Translations under genes and position numbers: made by a program | Notes under the pieces: model-generated | What the model saw: only the letters and a program-made list of their open reading frames with translations | Told to the model about the DNA's origin: nothing | The model's database searches: none | Assembly: GCF_004361885.1 (NCBI RefSeq) | Contig: NZ_SNWH01000019.1 | Span: forward strand, 1 to 48,152 | Direction: 5' to 3' | DNA from: Halomonas ventosae | GTDB lineage: Bacteria; Pseudomonadota; Gammaproteobacteria; Pseudomonadales; Halomonadaceae | Length of the DNA: 48,152 nt | Part shown: positions 32,108 to 40,906 of the stretch, piece by piece | Numbering within the stretch: the first letter of the stretch is position 1 | How the letters are laid out: the number at the start of each line of letters is the position of its first letter

Positions 32108-33313
32108 ATGCAACATTCACAACCCCCGTCTCGTCCCCTTGACGGCATCACTGTAGTCAGTCTTGAACATGCCATATCAGCTCCTTTTTGCACCCGACAA
32201 TTGGCCGACCTTGGTGCCCGAGTGATCAAGGTTGAGCGGCCTGGTGTGGGAGACTTCGCCCGCGGTTACGACGAACGTGTCGATGGCCTGGCATCTCATT
32301 TCGTATGGACTAATCGCTCGAAAGAGAGCCTGACTCTAAACGTCAAGGCCGAAGAAGCTGGCGCCATCATGCAGAGATTACTTGTGCGCGCCGACGTTTT
32401 GGTCCAGAACCTCGCCCCTGGCGCCGCGGCCCGTCTGGGTCTGTCATTCGAGGACCTCCATGAGCGCTTTCCCCAGCTGATTGTCTGTGACATTTCAGGC
32501 TATGGTGACGACGGCCCTTATCGAGACAAAAAGGCTTACGATTTGATGATTCAGAGCGAGGCCGGTTTCCTGTCTACGACGGGCCTTCCTGGGGAAGAGG
32601 GCATGGCCAAGGCGGGCTGCTCCATCGCAGATATTTCGGCTGGCATGTACGCTTACTCCAGCATTCTCTCAGCTCTGCTACTTCGAGAGCGCACCGGGAT
32701 CGGCAGCCATATCGATATCTCGATGCTGGAGAGCCTTGTCGAGTGGATGAGTTATCCGATGTATTACTCCTACAATAGCGCCGAACCTCCAGCACGTGCC
32801 GGTGCTTCTCATGCCACTATCTATCCTTATGGTCCTTTCCCAGCCGGTGATGGCCATTTCGTGATGCTGGGATTGCAGAATGAACGAGAATGGCAGGCTT
32901 TTTGTGAGGTTGTCCTGGAAGATGCTGCCTTGGCCAACGATGATCGCTTCACAAGTAATTCGAAGCGCTCGACCAACCGTGATGAACTGCGTGCGTTGAT
33001 CTGCACGACCTTTGCAGCCCTCAGTGTCGAACAGATCATCGCCCGGCTTGAACAGGCCAATATTGCTAATGCCCACATTAACGATATGCAAGGCGTGTGG
33101 AAGCACCCCCAGCTTAAGGCACGCCAGCGATGGGTCGAGGTTGCGACTTCTGTTGGCAGGGTCCCGGCGTTGCTTCCCCCGGGGCGGAGCAATGCTTTCA
33201 CGCCGCAGATGGCCGCCGTACCTGCTCTTGGCGAACATAGCGCGCAACTGCTTGGAGAGCTGGGCTTCAGTGATGAAGCCATTACTGACCTGAAGTCCCG
33301 AGGTGTGATTTGA
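32108..33313 (+). CDS. Family III CoA-transferase, probable itaconate CoA-transferase
   Basis: This is a 401-residue CaiB/Frc-type enzyme. The catalytic aspartate is probably D175 in CSIADISAG. Other family features are RQLADLGARVIKVERPGVGDFAR at the N-terminus, HFVWTNRSKESLTLN and GYGDDGPY. It moves CoA from a donor such as succinyl-CoA to a carboxylic acid. In Pseudomonas the homologue Ict makes itaconyl-CoA. A CitE-type lyase starts 17 bases downstream. The ATG follows GAGGAGAGG. Itaconate as substrate is inferred from the hydratase and lyase beside it; mesaconate, citramalate or succinate are alternatives. Confidence 0.88.
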   Translation: MQHSQPPSRPLDGITVVSLEHAISAPFCTRQLADLGARVIKVERPGVGDFARGYDERVDGLASHFVWTNRSKESLTLNVKAEEAGAIMQRLLVRADVLVQNLAPGAAARLGLSFEDLHERFPQLIVCDISGYGDDGPYRDKKAYDLMIQSEAGFLSTTGLPGEEGMAKAGCSIADISAGMYAYSSILSALLLRERTGIGSHIDISMLESLVEWMSYPMYYSYNSAEPPARAGASHATIYPYGPFPAGDGHFVMLGLQNEREWQAFCEVVLEDAALANDDRFTSNSKRSTNRDELRALICTTFAALSVEQIIARLEQANIANAHINDMQGVWKHPQLKARQRWVEVATSVGRVPALLPPGRSNAFTPQMAAVPALGEHSAQLLGELGFSDEAITDLKSRGVI

Positions 33314-33330
33314 GAAACGAGGTAGATGCC

Positions 33331-34146
33331 ATGCCCATAAAACAGCACCGCTCATTCCTGTTCGTGCCCGCGACCCGACCAGAGCGGATCAATAAAGCCC
33401 ACGCCAGCGAAGCGGATGTGGTCATCGTCGACCTCGAGGACGCCGTCGCTCCAGGTGACAAGGATGAAGCCCGCCGGTTGCTGCACGGTTATCTTACATC
33501 TACATGTGGCCCAGAAATTCTCGTTCGCGTCAATTCTACGCGTCCAGAGTTCGAGAAGGATCTGGCTATGTGCGCTCACTTCCCGAGTGTCACTGGCATC
33601 ATGCTGCCTAAAGCTGAGACTAACCAGCAGATCGAACAGGCAGCTGCCTGCGGTAAGCCGGTGTGGCCGATCATCGAGTCCGCGAGAGGCTTAGTATCCC
33701 TGCAAAGCTTAGCTTTCACCAAAGGTATTGAGCGACTCACCCTCGGCGCGCTGGATTTAGCGACGGACCTAAACCTTGAGCCGGGCACTTCTGGTGCGAC
33801 CACCTTGTTGGATCAGTGCCGTTATCAATTAGTTGTGTGTTCCCGTGCAGCTAAGCTTCCACCGCCGATCGAAAGCGTGGTGCCTGAAATCCACGATACT
33901 GAACGGGTGGAGAGTGTGGCGCGCAGGGCAGTTGAGATGGGGTTCGCCGGTATGCTCAGCATTCATCCCAAGCAGATTCCGAGTATCCATAAAGCATTTA
34001 CACCTAGTGAAAATCTGGTGTTATGGGCACGCAGAGTTCTCGAGTCTGCTAAATCTGTCGACGGTGCCTTCCAGCTCGATGGCCAGATGGTGGATGAGCC
34101 AGTGATAAACCGCGCCAAGTCCTTGTTGGCACGCGTTCGTCTCTAA
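33331..34146 (+). CDS. CitE-family CoA-ester lyase, probable (S)-citramalyl-CoA lyase
   Basis: The protein has 271 residues from the ATG at 33331, which follows GAGG at 33319; the TTG at 33310 overlaps the preceding gene and lacks a site. It is a TIM-barrel lyase with RSFLFVPATRPERI, a Mg-binding VVIVDLEDAV, the central RVNS and PKAET segments, and the C-terminal GMLSIHPKQI. It splits a 3-hydroxyacyl-CoA of the citramalyl or malyl type, here probably citramalyl-CoA into acetyl-CoA and pyruvate, the last step of itaconate breakdown (Ccl). It is the final gene of the operon. Confidence 0.88.
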   Translation: MPIKQHRSFLFVPATRPERINKAHASEADVVIVDLEDAVAPGDKDEARRLLHGYLTSTCGPEILVRVNSTRPEFEKDLAMCAHFPSVTGIMLPKAETNQQIEQAAACGKPVWPIIESARGLVSLQSLAFTKGIERLTLGALDLATDLNLEPGTSGATTLLDQCRYQLVVCSRAAKLPPPIESVVPEIHDTERVESVARRAVEMGFAGMLSIHPKQIPSIHKAFTPSENLVLWARRVLESAKSVDGAFQLDGQMVDEPVINRAKSLLARVRL

Positions 34147-34584
34147 CCCATGGTTAAACTGTGCCGAGTTGCTGGGTGTACGCCTTATCCGTTGGGTGCA
34201 GTGCTGTTTCTCCTGGAAACTTGAGGGGGAAAGCTGCTGACCAACCCTATGGGTAATATCCCCGGCGATGTCATTGTGACCTTGGTTAGAAGTGTCCTGT
34301 GCTGTGCTTACAGTGGGGCTTGCCGAAAGCGGCCGCTTAGAGCATCGAGCACTTATCTTGTTACTCAATATTTACTACCTCGACAGTGGTGAGACTGGGT
34401 GCCAGTTAACCGAAGCGCTGCTTGTCGGAAGCGGGAAAAAGACATTCTTCGATGAAGCATGACTGCTATCGAAAACCCATCTCATTGCCACTGTAACAGG
34501 ATACCTTCGGCAGCAGCATGTGGGCTCGACCTCCTCGTTTTAAGATAACGAGGCATAGATATCACCTCCATGGGAGATTCCAAT
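34147..34584 (+). other. Intergenic region upstream of etfB
   Basis: No credible gene is seen. The base composition is intermediate between the catabolic operon and the etf genes. A weak 5-bp stem lies just after the lyase stop. A hairpin at 34533-34553 (7-bp arms cctcgtt and aacgagg, loop 7) lies about 30 bases before the etfB start and probably forms part of its mRNA leader. The etf promoter must lie here, but no clear -35/-10 pair was found. Confidence 0.5.
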
Positions 34585-35334
34585 ATGAAAACCGTCGTCG
34601 CGGTCAAACGCGTCATCGACTACAACGTCAAGATCCGCGTCAAGCCGGATAACTCCGACGTCGATCTCACCAACGTCAAGATGGCCATGAACCCCTTCTG
34701 CGAGATCGCCGTGGAAGAGGCGGTGCGCCTGAAGGAAAAGGGTGTGGCCACCGAGATCGTCGCCGTCACCGTCGGTCCCAAGGCCGCCCAGGAGCAGCTG
34801 CGTACCGCGCTGGCGCTGGGCGCCGACCGTGCCATCCATGTCGAGACCGACGAGCGCGTCGAGTCGCTGGGGGCGGCCAAGGCGCTGGCCAAGCTGGTGG
34901 AAGAGGAGCAGCCGGGCCTGGTGATCCTCGGCAAGCAGGCCATCGACACCGACAACAACCAGACCGGCCAGATGCTCGCCGCGCTGACCGGCCTGCCCCA
35001 GGGCACCTTCGCCTCCGCCGTGGATGTGGACGGAGAGAAGGTGCAGGTGACCCGTGAGATCGACGGCGGCCTGCAGACCGTCGAGATTTCCCTGCCGGCC
35101 ATCGTCACCACCGACCTGCGCCTCAACGAGCCGCGCTACGCCAAGCTGCCCGACATCATGAAGGCCAAGAAGAAGCCGCTGGACGTCAAGAGCCCGGCAG
35201 ACCTCGGCGTTGAGGTGGCCTCGAAGGTCAAGCTGCTCAAGGTCGAGCCGCCGGCCGAGCGCCAGGGTGGCGTCAAGGTGGGCTCGGTGGACGAGCTGGT
35301 CGACAAACTCAAGAACGAAGCCAAAGTGCTTTGA
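34585..35334 (+). CDS. etfB: Electron transfer flavoprotein beta subunit
   Basis: The protein has 249 residues from the ATG at 34585, which follows [26 protein letters not shown] is the standard EtfB start. The AMP-binding signature lies around [16 protein letters not shown]. With EtfA it forms the soluble FAD/AMP carrier that takes electrons from acyl-CoA and related dehydrogenases to ETF:quinone oxidoreductase. It is strongly GC-rich, like a housekeeping gene. EtfA starts 14 bases after the stop with AAAGGAG between. Confidence 0.97.
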   Translation: MKTVVAVKRVIDYNVKIRVKPDNSDVDLTNVKMAMNPFCEIAVEEAVRLKEKGVATEIVAVTVGPKAAQEQLRTALALGADRAIHVETDERVESLGAAKALAKLVEEEQPGLVILGKQAIDTDNNQTGQMLAALTGLPQGTFASAVDVDGEKVQVTREIDGGLQTVEISLPAIVTTDLRLNEPRYAKLPDIMKAKKKPLDVKSPADLGVEVASKVKLLKVEPPAERQGGVKVGSVDELVDKLKNEAKVL

Positions 35335-35348
35335 AAGGAGCGGATCCC

Positions 35349-36275
35349 ATGAGCATTCTGGTTCTGGCAGAACATCACGACGGCGCCCTGGCCGGCGCTA
35401 CCGCCCATGTGGTCGCGGCCGCCCAGGCCATCGGCGGCGATATCGACGTGCTGGTGGCGGGCGAGGGCGTTTCCGCCATCGCCGAGGCCGCCGCGAAACT
35501 CGATGGCGTCAGCCGGGTGCGCGTGGCCGACCACGCCGCCTACGCCCACCTGCTGGCCGAGCCCACCGCGGCGCTGATCGCCGAGCTCGCCGGCGACTAC
35601 AGCCACGTGCTGGCGGTGGCCTCCACCACCGGCAAGAACGTGCTGCCCCGGGTCGCGGCGCTCAAGGACGTGGCGCAGATCTCCGAGATCATCTCCGTCG
35701 AGAGCGCCGATACCTTCAAGCGCCCGATCTACGCCGGCAACGCCATCGCCACGGTGCAGAGCGAGGACGCCCTCAAGGTGATCACCGTGCGCACCACCGG
35801 CTTCGATGCGGTAGCAGAGGGCGGCAGTGCCGCCATCGAGGCCGTGGACGTCGTGGCCGACAACACCCAGTCCACCTTCATCAAGGAGGCGCTGGCCCAG
35901 TCCGACCGTCCCGAGCTGGGTGCCGCCAAGGTGGTGATCTCCGGTGGTCGCGGCATGGGCAACGGCGACAACTTCACGCTCCTCGACGGCATCGCCGACA
36001 AGCTGGGGGCCGCCATCGGCGCCTCGCGCGCCGCGGTGGACGCCGGCTTCGTGCCCAACGACATGCAGGTGGGGCAGACCGGCAAGATCGTCGCCCCGGA
36101 CCTCTACATTGCCGTGGGCATCTCGGGGGCCATCCAGCATCTGGCCGGCATGAAGGACTCCAAGGTCATCGTGGCCATCAACAAGGACGAGGAGGCGCCG
36201 ATCTTCCAGGTCGCCGACTACGGGTTGGTGGCGGATCTCTTCGAGGCGCTGCCGGAGCTGGAAAGCAAACTGTAG
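35349..36275 (+). CDS. etfA: Electron transfer flavoprotein alpha subunit
   Basis: The protein has 308 residues from the ATG at 35349. The N-terminal domain has [10 protein letters not shown]. The C-terminal FAD-binding domain has [10 protein letters not shown], the [24 protein letters not shown] signature and an [11 protein letters not shown] segment. It carries the FAD of the ETF heterodimer. It is co-transcribed with etfB, and the quinone oxidoreductase gene follows after 94 bases. No anomaly is seen. Confidence 0.97.
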   Translation: MSILVLAEHHDGALAGATAHVVAAAQAIGGDIDVLVAGEGVSAIAEAAAKLDGVSRVRVADHAAYAHLLAEPTAALIAELAGDYSHVLAVASTTGKNVLPRVAALKDVAQISEIISVESADTFKRPIYAGNAIATVQSEDALKVITVRTTGFDAVAEGGSAAIEAVDVVADNTQSTFIKEALAQSDRPELGAAKVVISGGRGMGNGDNFTLLDGIADKLGAAIGASRAAVDAGFVPNDMQVGQTGKIVAPDLYIAVGISGAIQHLAGMKDSKVIVAINKDEEAPIFQVADYGLVADLFEALPELESKL

Positions 36276-36369
36276 CAGTTGGGCTTGATTCAGAAGTGGT
36301 CTCTCCGATTGTCGGCGGCAGTGGCGTTTGCCGTTTCCGTCGACTTTTTTCTTCTTTAAGGGGCAGAAC

Positions 36370-38037
36370 ATGGCGTCAGAAAGCGAACGCGAGTCCATGG
36401 AATTCGATGTGGTCATCGTTGGCGCCGGGCCCTCGGGCCTGGCCGCGGCGTGCCGGCTGATGCAGCAGGCCAATGAAGCCGAGCAGGAGCTCTCGGTGTG
36501 CGTGGTGGAGAAGGGGTCCCAGGTCGGCGCCCATATCCTCTCCGGCGCCATCTTCGAGCCCCGCGCCCTGCAGGAGCTGTTCCCTGACTGGGCCGAGCGT
36601 GGCGCACCGCTGACCACCCCGGCCAGCCGCGACGAGGTCTACCTGCTCAAGGACGCCGAGAAGGGGCAGAAGCTGCCCAACGCCCTGGTGCCCAAGAGAA
36701 TGCACAACACCGGCGGCGACCTGACCCGCTACGTGATCAGCGCCGGCAACCTGTGCCGCTGGCTGGCCGAGCAGGCCGAGGGTCTGGGCGTGGAGATCTT
36801 CCCCGGCTTCGCCGCGCAGGAGGCGATCGTCGAGGAGGGCGTGGTCATGGGCATCCTGATCGGCGACATGGGCGTAGGCGCCGATGGTCAGCCCAAGGAT
36901 GGCCATATGCCGGGCATGGAACTGCGCGCCAGGTACACCCTGTTCGCCGAGGGCGCCCGGGGCCATATTGGCAAGCGCCTGATCGAGGAGTATCGCCTCG
37001 ACGCGGGCAAGGACCCGCAGCACTACGGCATCGGCCTCAAGGAGCTGTGGGACGTGCCCGCCGAGCAGCATGAACCCGGACTGGTGCTGCATGGCTCCGG
37101 CTGGCCCCTGGACAAGCACACCCACGGTGGCTGGTTCCTCTACCATGGCGACAACCAGCAGGTGGTGGTGGGCCTGATCATGGACCTCTCCTACCAGAAT
37201 CCCTGGCTCTCGCCCTTCGACGAGTTCCAGCGCATGAAGCACCACCCGGTGCTGGCGAAACATCTCGAGGGCGGCAAGCGGGTCGCCTACGGCGCTCGGG
37301 CCATCGCCAAGGGCGGCCTCAACTGCCTGCCGAAGATGACCTTCCCCGGCGGCCTGCTAATCGGCTGCGACGCCGGCACCCTCAACTTCGCCAAGATCAA
37401 GGGGCTGCACACCGCCATGAAGTCCGGCCTGGTGGCCGCCGAGACGGTATTCGAGGCGATCAGTGCAGGCGATGAAGGAGGTCAGGAGCTGACGGCCTTC
37501 ACCGACAAGTGGGAATCCAGCTGGGCCTTTGCCGAGCTCAAGGAGAGCGCCAGCTTCGGGCCAGCGATCCACAAGTACGGCACCGTCCTTGGCGGCGCCT
37601 ACAACTTCGCCGACCAGCTGTTGCGGGGCAAGCTGCCCAACGTCCACGACACCACTCCGGACCATGCCGCACTGAAGCCGGCCAGCGAATTCGAGAAGAT
37701 CGACTACCCGAAGCCAGACGGCAAGCTCTCCTTCGACAAGCCCTCCTCGGTGTTCCTCTCCAACACCAACCATGAGGAGGACCAGCCCTGCCACCTGAAG
37801 CTGGCCGACCCGGAGTTGCCGATTCGCGACAACCTGCCGGAGTACGCCGAGCCGGCCCAACGCTACTGCCCGGCCGGGGTCTACGAGGTGGTCGAGGGGG
37901 ACGACGGCAAGCCGCGGTTCCAGATCAACTTCCAGAACTGCGTGCACTGCAAGACCTGCGATATCAAGGACCCGGCCCAGAACATCACCTGGGTGGCGCC
38001 GGAGGGCGGTGGCGGACCGAACTATCCCAATATGTGA
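36370..38037 (+). CDS. Electron transfer flavoprotein:ubiquinone oxidoreductase
   Basis: The protein has 555 residues from the ATG at 36370, which follows AAGGGG. The N-terminal FAD-binding Rossmann fold has [13 protein letters not shown] (GAGPSG at 18-23). The middle has [14 protein letters not shown] and GCDAGTLNF. The C-terminal ferredoxin domain has the 4Fe-4S cysteines in CPAGVYE and [12 protein letters not shown]. This is a membrane-associated monomer that oxidises reduced ETF and reduces ubiquinone. Length and motifs are complete. Together with etfBA it links the acyl-CoA dehydrogenase in this window to the respiratory chain. Confidence 0.97.
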   Translation: MASESERESMEFDVVIVGAGPSGLAAACRLMQQANEAEQELSVCVVEKGSQVGAHILSGAIFEPRALQELFPDWAERGAPLTTPASRDEVYLLKDAEKGQKLPNALVPKRMHNTGGDLTRYVISAGNLCRWLAEQAEGLGVEIFPGFAAQEAIVEEGVVMGILIGDMGVGADGQPKDGHMPGMELRARYTLFAEGARGHIGKRLIEEYRLDAGKDPQHYGIGLKELWDVPAEQHEPGLVLHGSGWPLDKHTHGGWFLYHGDNQQVVVGLIMDLSYQNPWLSPFDEFQRMKHHPVLAKHLEGGKRVAYGARAIAKGGLNCLPKMTFPGGLLIGCDAGTLNFAKIKGLHTAMKSGLVAAETVFEAISAGDEGGQELTAFTDKWESSWAFAELKESASFGPAIHKYGTVLGGAYNFADQLLRGKLPNVHDTTPDHAALKPASEFEKIDYPKPDGKLSFDKPSSVFLSNTNHEEDQPCHLKLADPELPIRDNLPEYAEPAQRYCPAGVYEVVEGDDGKPRFQINFQNCVHCKTCDIKDPAQNITWVAPEGGGGPNYPNM

Positions 38038-38074
38038 ATTCAATTGCCACGAGCACTGTTATGCGCGGGCTCTT

Positions 38075-38106
38075 GATGACGAGCGTGCTACTTTTTCCTC
38101 GTCATC
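38075..38106. terminator. Hairpin after the ETF:quinone oxidoreductase gene
   Basis: A perfect 9-bp stem (gatgacgag at 38075-38083 with 38098-38106) has a 14-nt loop. A T-run follows at about 38118-38125, further away than in a classical terminator. Termination of the etf operon is plausible but not certain. The DNA becomes AT-rich from here on. Confidence 0.5.
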
Positions 38107-38316
38107 GGTGTCAAGTGTTTTTTTGCCCTTCTGAGGTGAGTAAGACTAAGGTCTATTTGGTATGTGTGAAAGGGGGGTTCTGACATTTGAAATTCATTTC
38201 TGAGCAAGGATGTTGCAAGAATGGGAGTATAAAGTGAGGAAGGGATAAGGTTTTTTCGGATAATAACCGCATAGCAAGACAAACCATTTCAATCAACAAA
38301 AAATCACAGGTGATTT
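38107..38316 (+). promoter_or_regulatory. AT-rich leader of the second catabolic operon
   Basis: There is no gene. The stretch contains a short palindrome gaaat-tc-atttc at about 38188-38199 and a TATAAA-like element near 38229. AGGTGA lies just before the transporter ATG at 38317. The operon promoter is expected here; I cannot fix its exact position. Confidence 0.4.
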
Positions 38317-39648
38317 ATGGCAGTGATAGTGAGTTTTTTTACTAGGCTTGTGCATAAGTACATGCCAGATGCATTCGTTGTGGCAATTGCTCTCACCATT
38401 TTGACGGTTGCGCTTGCCGTTATAGGTGAGGGAGTCACAGTCCATGAGGCCACTAAATATTGGGGCGACGGATTCTGGGCGTTACTTAGCTTTACAATGC
38501 AAATGACTGTGATACTTGTCACGGGCTACATTCTTGCAAAGACGCCTTTAGTGGATCGTGCTTTAGAAAAGGTAACAGGAGTAGTTAAAACGCCACGTCA
38601 GGCAGTGGTTGTGGCTACTGTTGTTGGGATTTTAGGTTGTTGGTTTAACTGGGGTTTTGGGCTAATTGTTGGTAGCGTTGTGGCCAGGAAGCTTGCGATT
38701 AATGTTAAAGGACTGCACTATCCTCTGGCTATAGCTGCTGCTTACTCCGGGCTTTCTGTTTATGGAATCGGCCTGTCTGGCACTGTTCCTCTTGTAATTT
38801 CAACGGACGGCCACTTTATGGAGTCTGCGATGGGGATCGTTCCGCTAGGCGAAACTATTTTCTCCCCGGTGATGCTGGCCACATCAGTTCTAATTTTGCT
38901 TACCCTTCCTTTTTTTAATGCACTTATGCACCCTAAAGATAAGGAGTCAGTTCATGAGATAGATAGGAGTAAAATTAGCGACAAAATTGATTTTAAAGAA
39001 AATGACTTCCAAGCTCCTGCGACTTTTTCTCAAAAAATGAATAACAGTAAGGTGCTAGGGGTCTCTATTGGTCTTCTTGGGCTTTACTATATTTATATCT
39101 ACATTGCAGACGGGGGGGCTCTTAATCTTAATATTTTGAATTTTGGATTCCTTTTCCTTGGCATCATCCTTTTTGCCTCGCCCGCGAAGTTTCTTCAAGC
39201 CCTAAATGATGCAGTAAAAACCGTTGCTGGAGTGATCATACAGTACCCATTCTACGCAGGGATAATGGGTATCTTGGTTGGGTCTGGACTGATGGTCTCT
39301 TTTTCAGATTTCTTCACAGGGTATGCGACGGCTGAAACATTGCCTTTCTGGTCCTTTGTGAGTGGAGGGGTAATTAATATTCTAGCTCCATCTGGTGGTG
39401 GCCAATGGGCTGTGCAAGGTCCTGTGATGATCGAGGCTGCACGAGAGCTGGGAGCTTCTTTTGCAGCAACTGCTACAGCTGTCCAGATCGGGGATCAATG
39501 GACTAACATGGTACAGCCATTCTGGCTGCTTCCGGCGCTTGCAATTTCTGGACTGAAGCTCAAAGAAATTATGGGCTACCTTGTGCTAGTACTAGTTTAT
39601 CTTGGTGTTATCTTTGGCGGAGCAGTGCTTGTTTGGGGCGGGGCCTAA
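38317..39648 (+). CDS. AtoE-like short-chain fatty acid transporter
   Basis: This is a 443-residue inner-membrane protein with about ten or more hydrophobic helices. It matches the short-chain fatty acid transporter (AtoE) family by its start (MPDAFVVAIALTILT), YWGDGFWALLSFTMQM, GCWFNWGFGLIVGSV and the C-terminal APSGGGQWAVQGPVM and GDQWTNMVQPFWLLP. It probably imports the short or branched organic acid that the following enzymes degrade. It is the first gene of an eight-gene run on the plus strand, all AT-rich. The exact substrate is unknown. Confidence 0.93.
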   Translation: MAVIVSFFTRLVHKYMPDAFVVAIALTILTVALAVIGEGVTVHEATKYWGDGFWALLSFTMQMTVILVTGYILAKTPLVDRALEKVTGVVKTPRQAVVVATVVGILGCWFNWGFGLIVGSVVARKLAINVKGLHYPLAIAAAYSGLSVYGIGLSGTVPLVISTDGHFMESAMGIVPLGETIFSPVMLATSVLILLTLPFFNALMHPKDKESVHEIDRSKISDKIDFKENDFQAPATFSQKMNNSKVLGVSIGLLGLYYIYIYIADGGALNLNILNFGFLFLGIILFASPAKFLQALNDAVKTVAGVIIQYPFYAGIMGILVGSGLMVSFSDFFTGYATAETLPFWSFVSGGVINILAPSGGGQWAVQGPVMIEAARELGASFAATATAVQIGDQWTNMVQPFWLLPALAISGLKLKEIMGYLVLVLVYLGVIFGGAVLVWGGA

Positions 39649-39685
39649 GCCCAGCATCTTAATACATTGTTATGGAGGTGTTGAA

Positions 39686-40891
39686 ATGAAAAAGCGAAGA
39701 GCCGCTATTGTTGCACCAGTCAGAACAGCCGTTGGTGCATTTGGGAAAAGTTTAAAAGATGTACAAGTTGAGCATCTGGCGTCGGCTGTAGTAAAAGAGA
39801 CTGTTTCACGATCGGGGATAGACCCTGATCTTATAGAAGATGTCATATTTGCTCAGTCGTACTCAAATAGTGAAGTTCCTTGTGTTGGCCGGTGGGCGGC
39901 CTTGGAGGCTGGACTATCTGAAGCTGTGCCTGGGATGCAAGTTGATAGGCGCTGCGGGGGAGGACTTCAAGCTATTATAAATGCTGTAATGATGGTGGAG
40001 TCTGGCGCCTGCGACGTTGTTGTTGCTGGCGGAGTAGAAAGTATGAGTAATATTGAGTATTACTCGACAAACATGCGCTGGGGAAAAAAAGCCGGTTCAT
40101 TCACAATGCATGATCGTCTTGATAGAGGTCGTGAGAGATCGCAGCCCGAGAGCCGGTTTGGCTATATTTCGGGCATGATAGAAACCGCAGAAAATCTTGC
40201 AAAAAAATATAGTATTAGTAGGGGTGAGTCGGATAGGTTTGCTTTAATGAGCCAGGAAAGAGCTTTCCGCGCATGGGAGAGTGGGAGGTTTAATGAAGAG
40301 GTTGTGCCTATTCATGTTAGTAAGAAAAATGGGGAAAGACTTCTTTTTTCAAGGGATGAGGGGGTGCGCGAAAATGCTTCCATGGAGGGGTTGGAAAAGC
40401 TAAACCCAATAATTCCTGGCGGGACTGTCACTGCAGGCAATGCGAGCCAACAGAGTGATGCAGCCGCTGCATGCATTGTTATATCAGAAGATAAGCTTAG
40501 GGAGATTAAGTGTGATCCCTTAGGGTTTATGGTCGGGTGGGCAGCTTCTGGATGCCACCCGGCGTACATGGGTATTGGGCCTGTCCCTGCTGTAGAAAAG
40601 TTATTAAAAAAAACGTCTCTCAAGTTAGGTAATATGGGCTTAATTGAGCTAAATGAAGCATTTGCTTGCCAGGTTTTGGCCGTTTTGAAAGAATGGAATT
40701 TCGATGATTTTAGCAAGCTAAACGTTAATGGGTCAGGTATTTCACTTGGGCATCCAATTGGTGCTACTGGGTCTAGGATTATGGTTAGTATGCTGCACGA
40801 AATGCAGCGTAGGCCGCATTGCCAATTCGGCCTCGAAACAATGTGTGTTGGCGGCGGCCAGGGTGTAGCTGCGATTTTTGAAAAAGCCTGA
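39686..40891 (+). CDS. Acetyl-CoA acyltransferase (thiolase)
   Basis: The protein has 401 residues from the ATG at 39686, which follows TGGAGG; the longer frame overlaps the transporter gene. The nucleophile is C90 (RRCGGGLQA), the catalytic histidine is H356 (GHPIGATGS) and the second cysteine is C387 (CVGGGQG), so the enzyme should be active. It cleaves a 3-ketoacyl-CoA with CoA to release acetyl-CoA or propionyl-CoA, or runs in reverse. The sequence around C90 reads CGGG rather than the more common CxSG, a feature of some degradative thiolase groups. The ligase gene follows after 15 bases. Confidence 0.93.
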   Translation: MKKRRAAIVAPVRTAVGAFGKSLKDVQVEHLASAVVKETVSRSGIDPDLIEDVIFAQSYSNSEVPCVGRWAALEAGLSEAVPGMQVDRRCGGGLQAIINAVMMVESGACDVVVAGGVESMSNIEYYSTNMRWGKKAGSFTMHDRLDRGRERSQPESRFGYISGMIETAENLAKKYSISRGESDRFALMSQERAFRAWESGRFNEEVVPIHVSKKNGERLLFSRDEGVRENASMEGLEKLNPIIPGGTVTAGNASQQSDAAAACIVISEDKLREIKCDPLGFMVGWAASGCHPAYMGIGPVPAVEKLLKKTSLKLGNMGLIELNEAFACQVLAVLKEWNFDDFSKLNVNGSGISLGHPIGATGSRIMVSMLHEMQRRPHCQFGLETMCVGGGQGVAAIFEKA

Positions 40892-40906
40892 GGAGTACCA
40901 GTAGCT

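Noticed and set aside
35136..36617. 493-aa minus-strand frame across the etf genes
   Set aside because: It is antisense to etfA and neighbouring conserved genes and has no recognisable motif.
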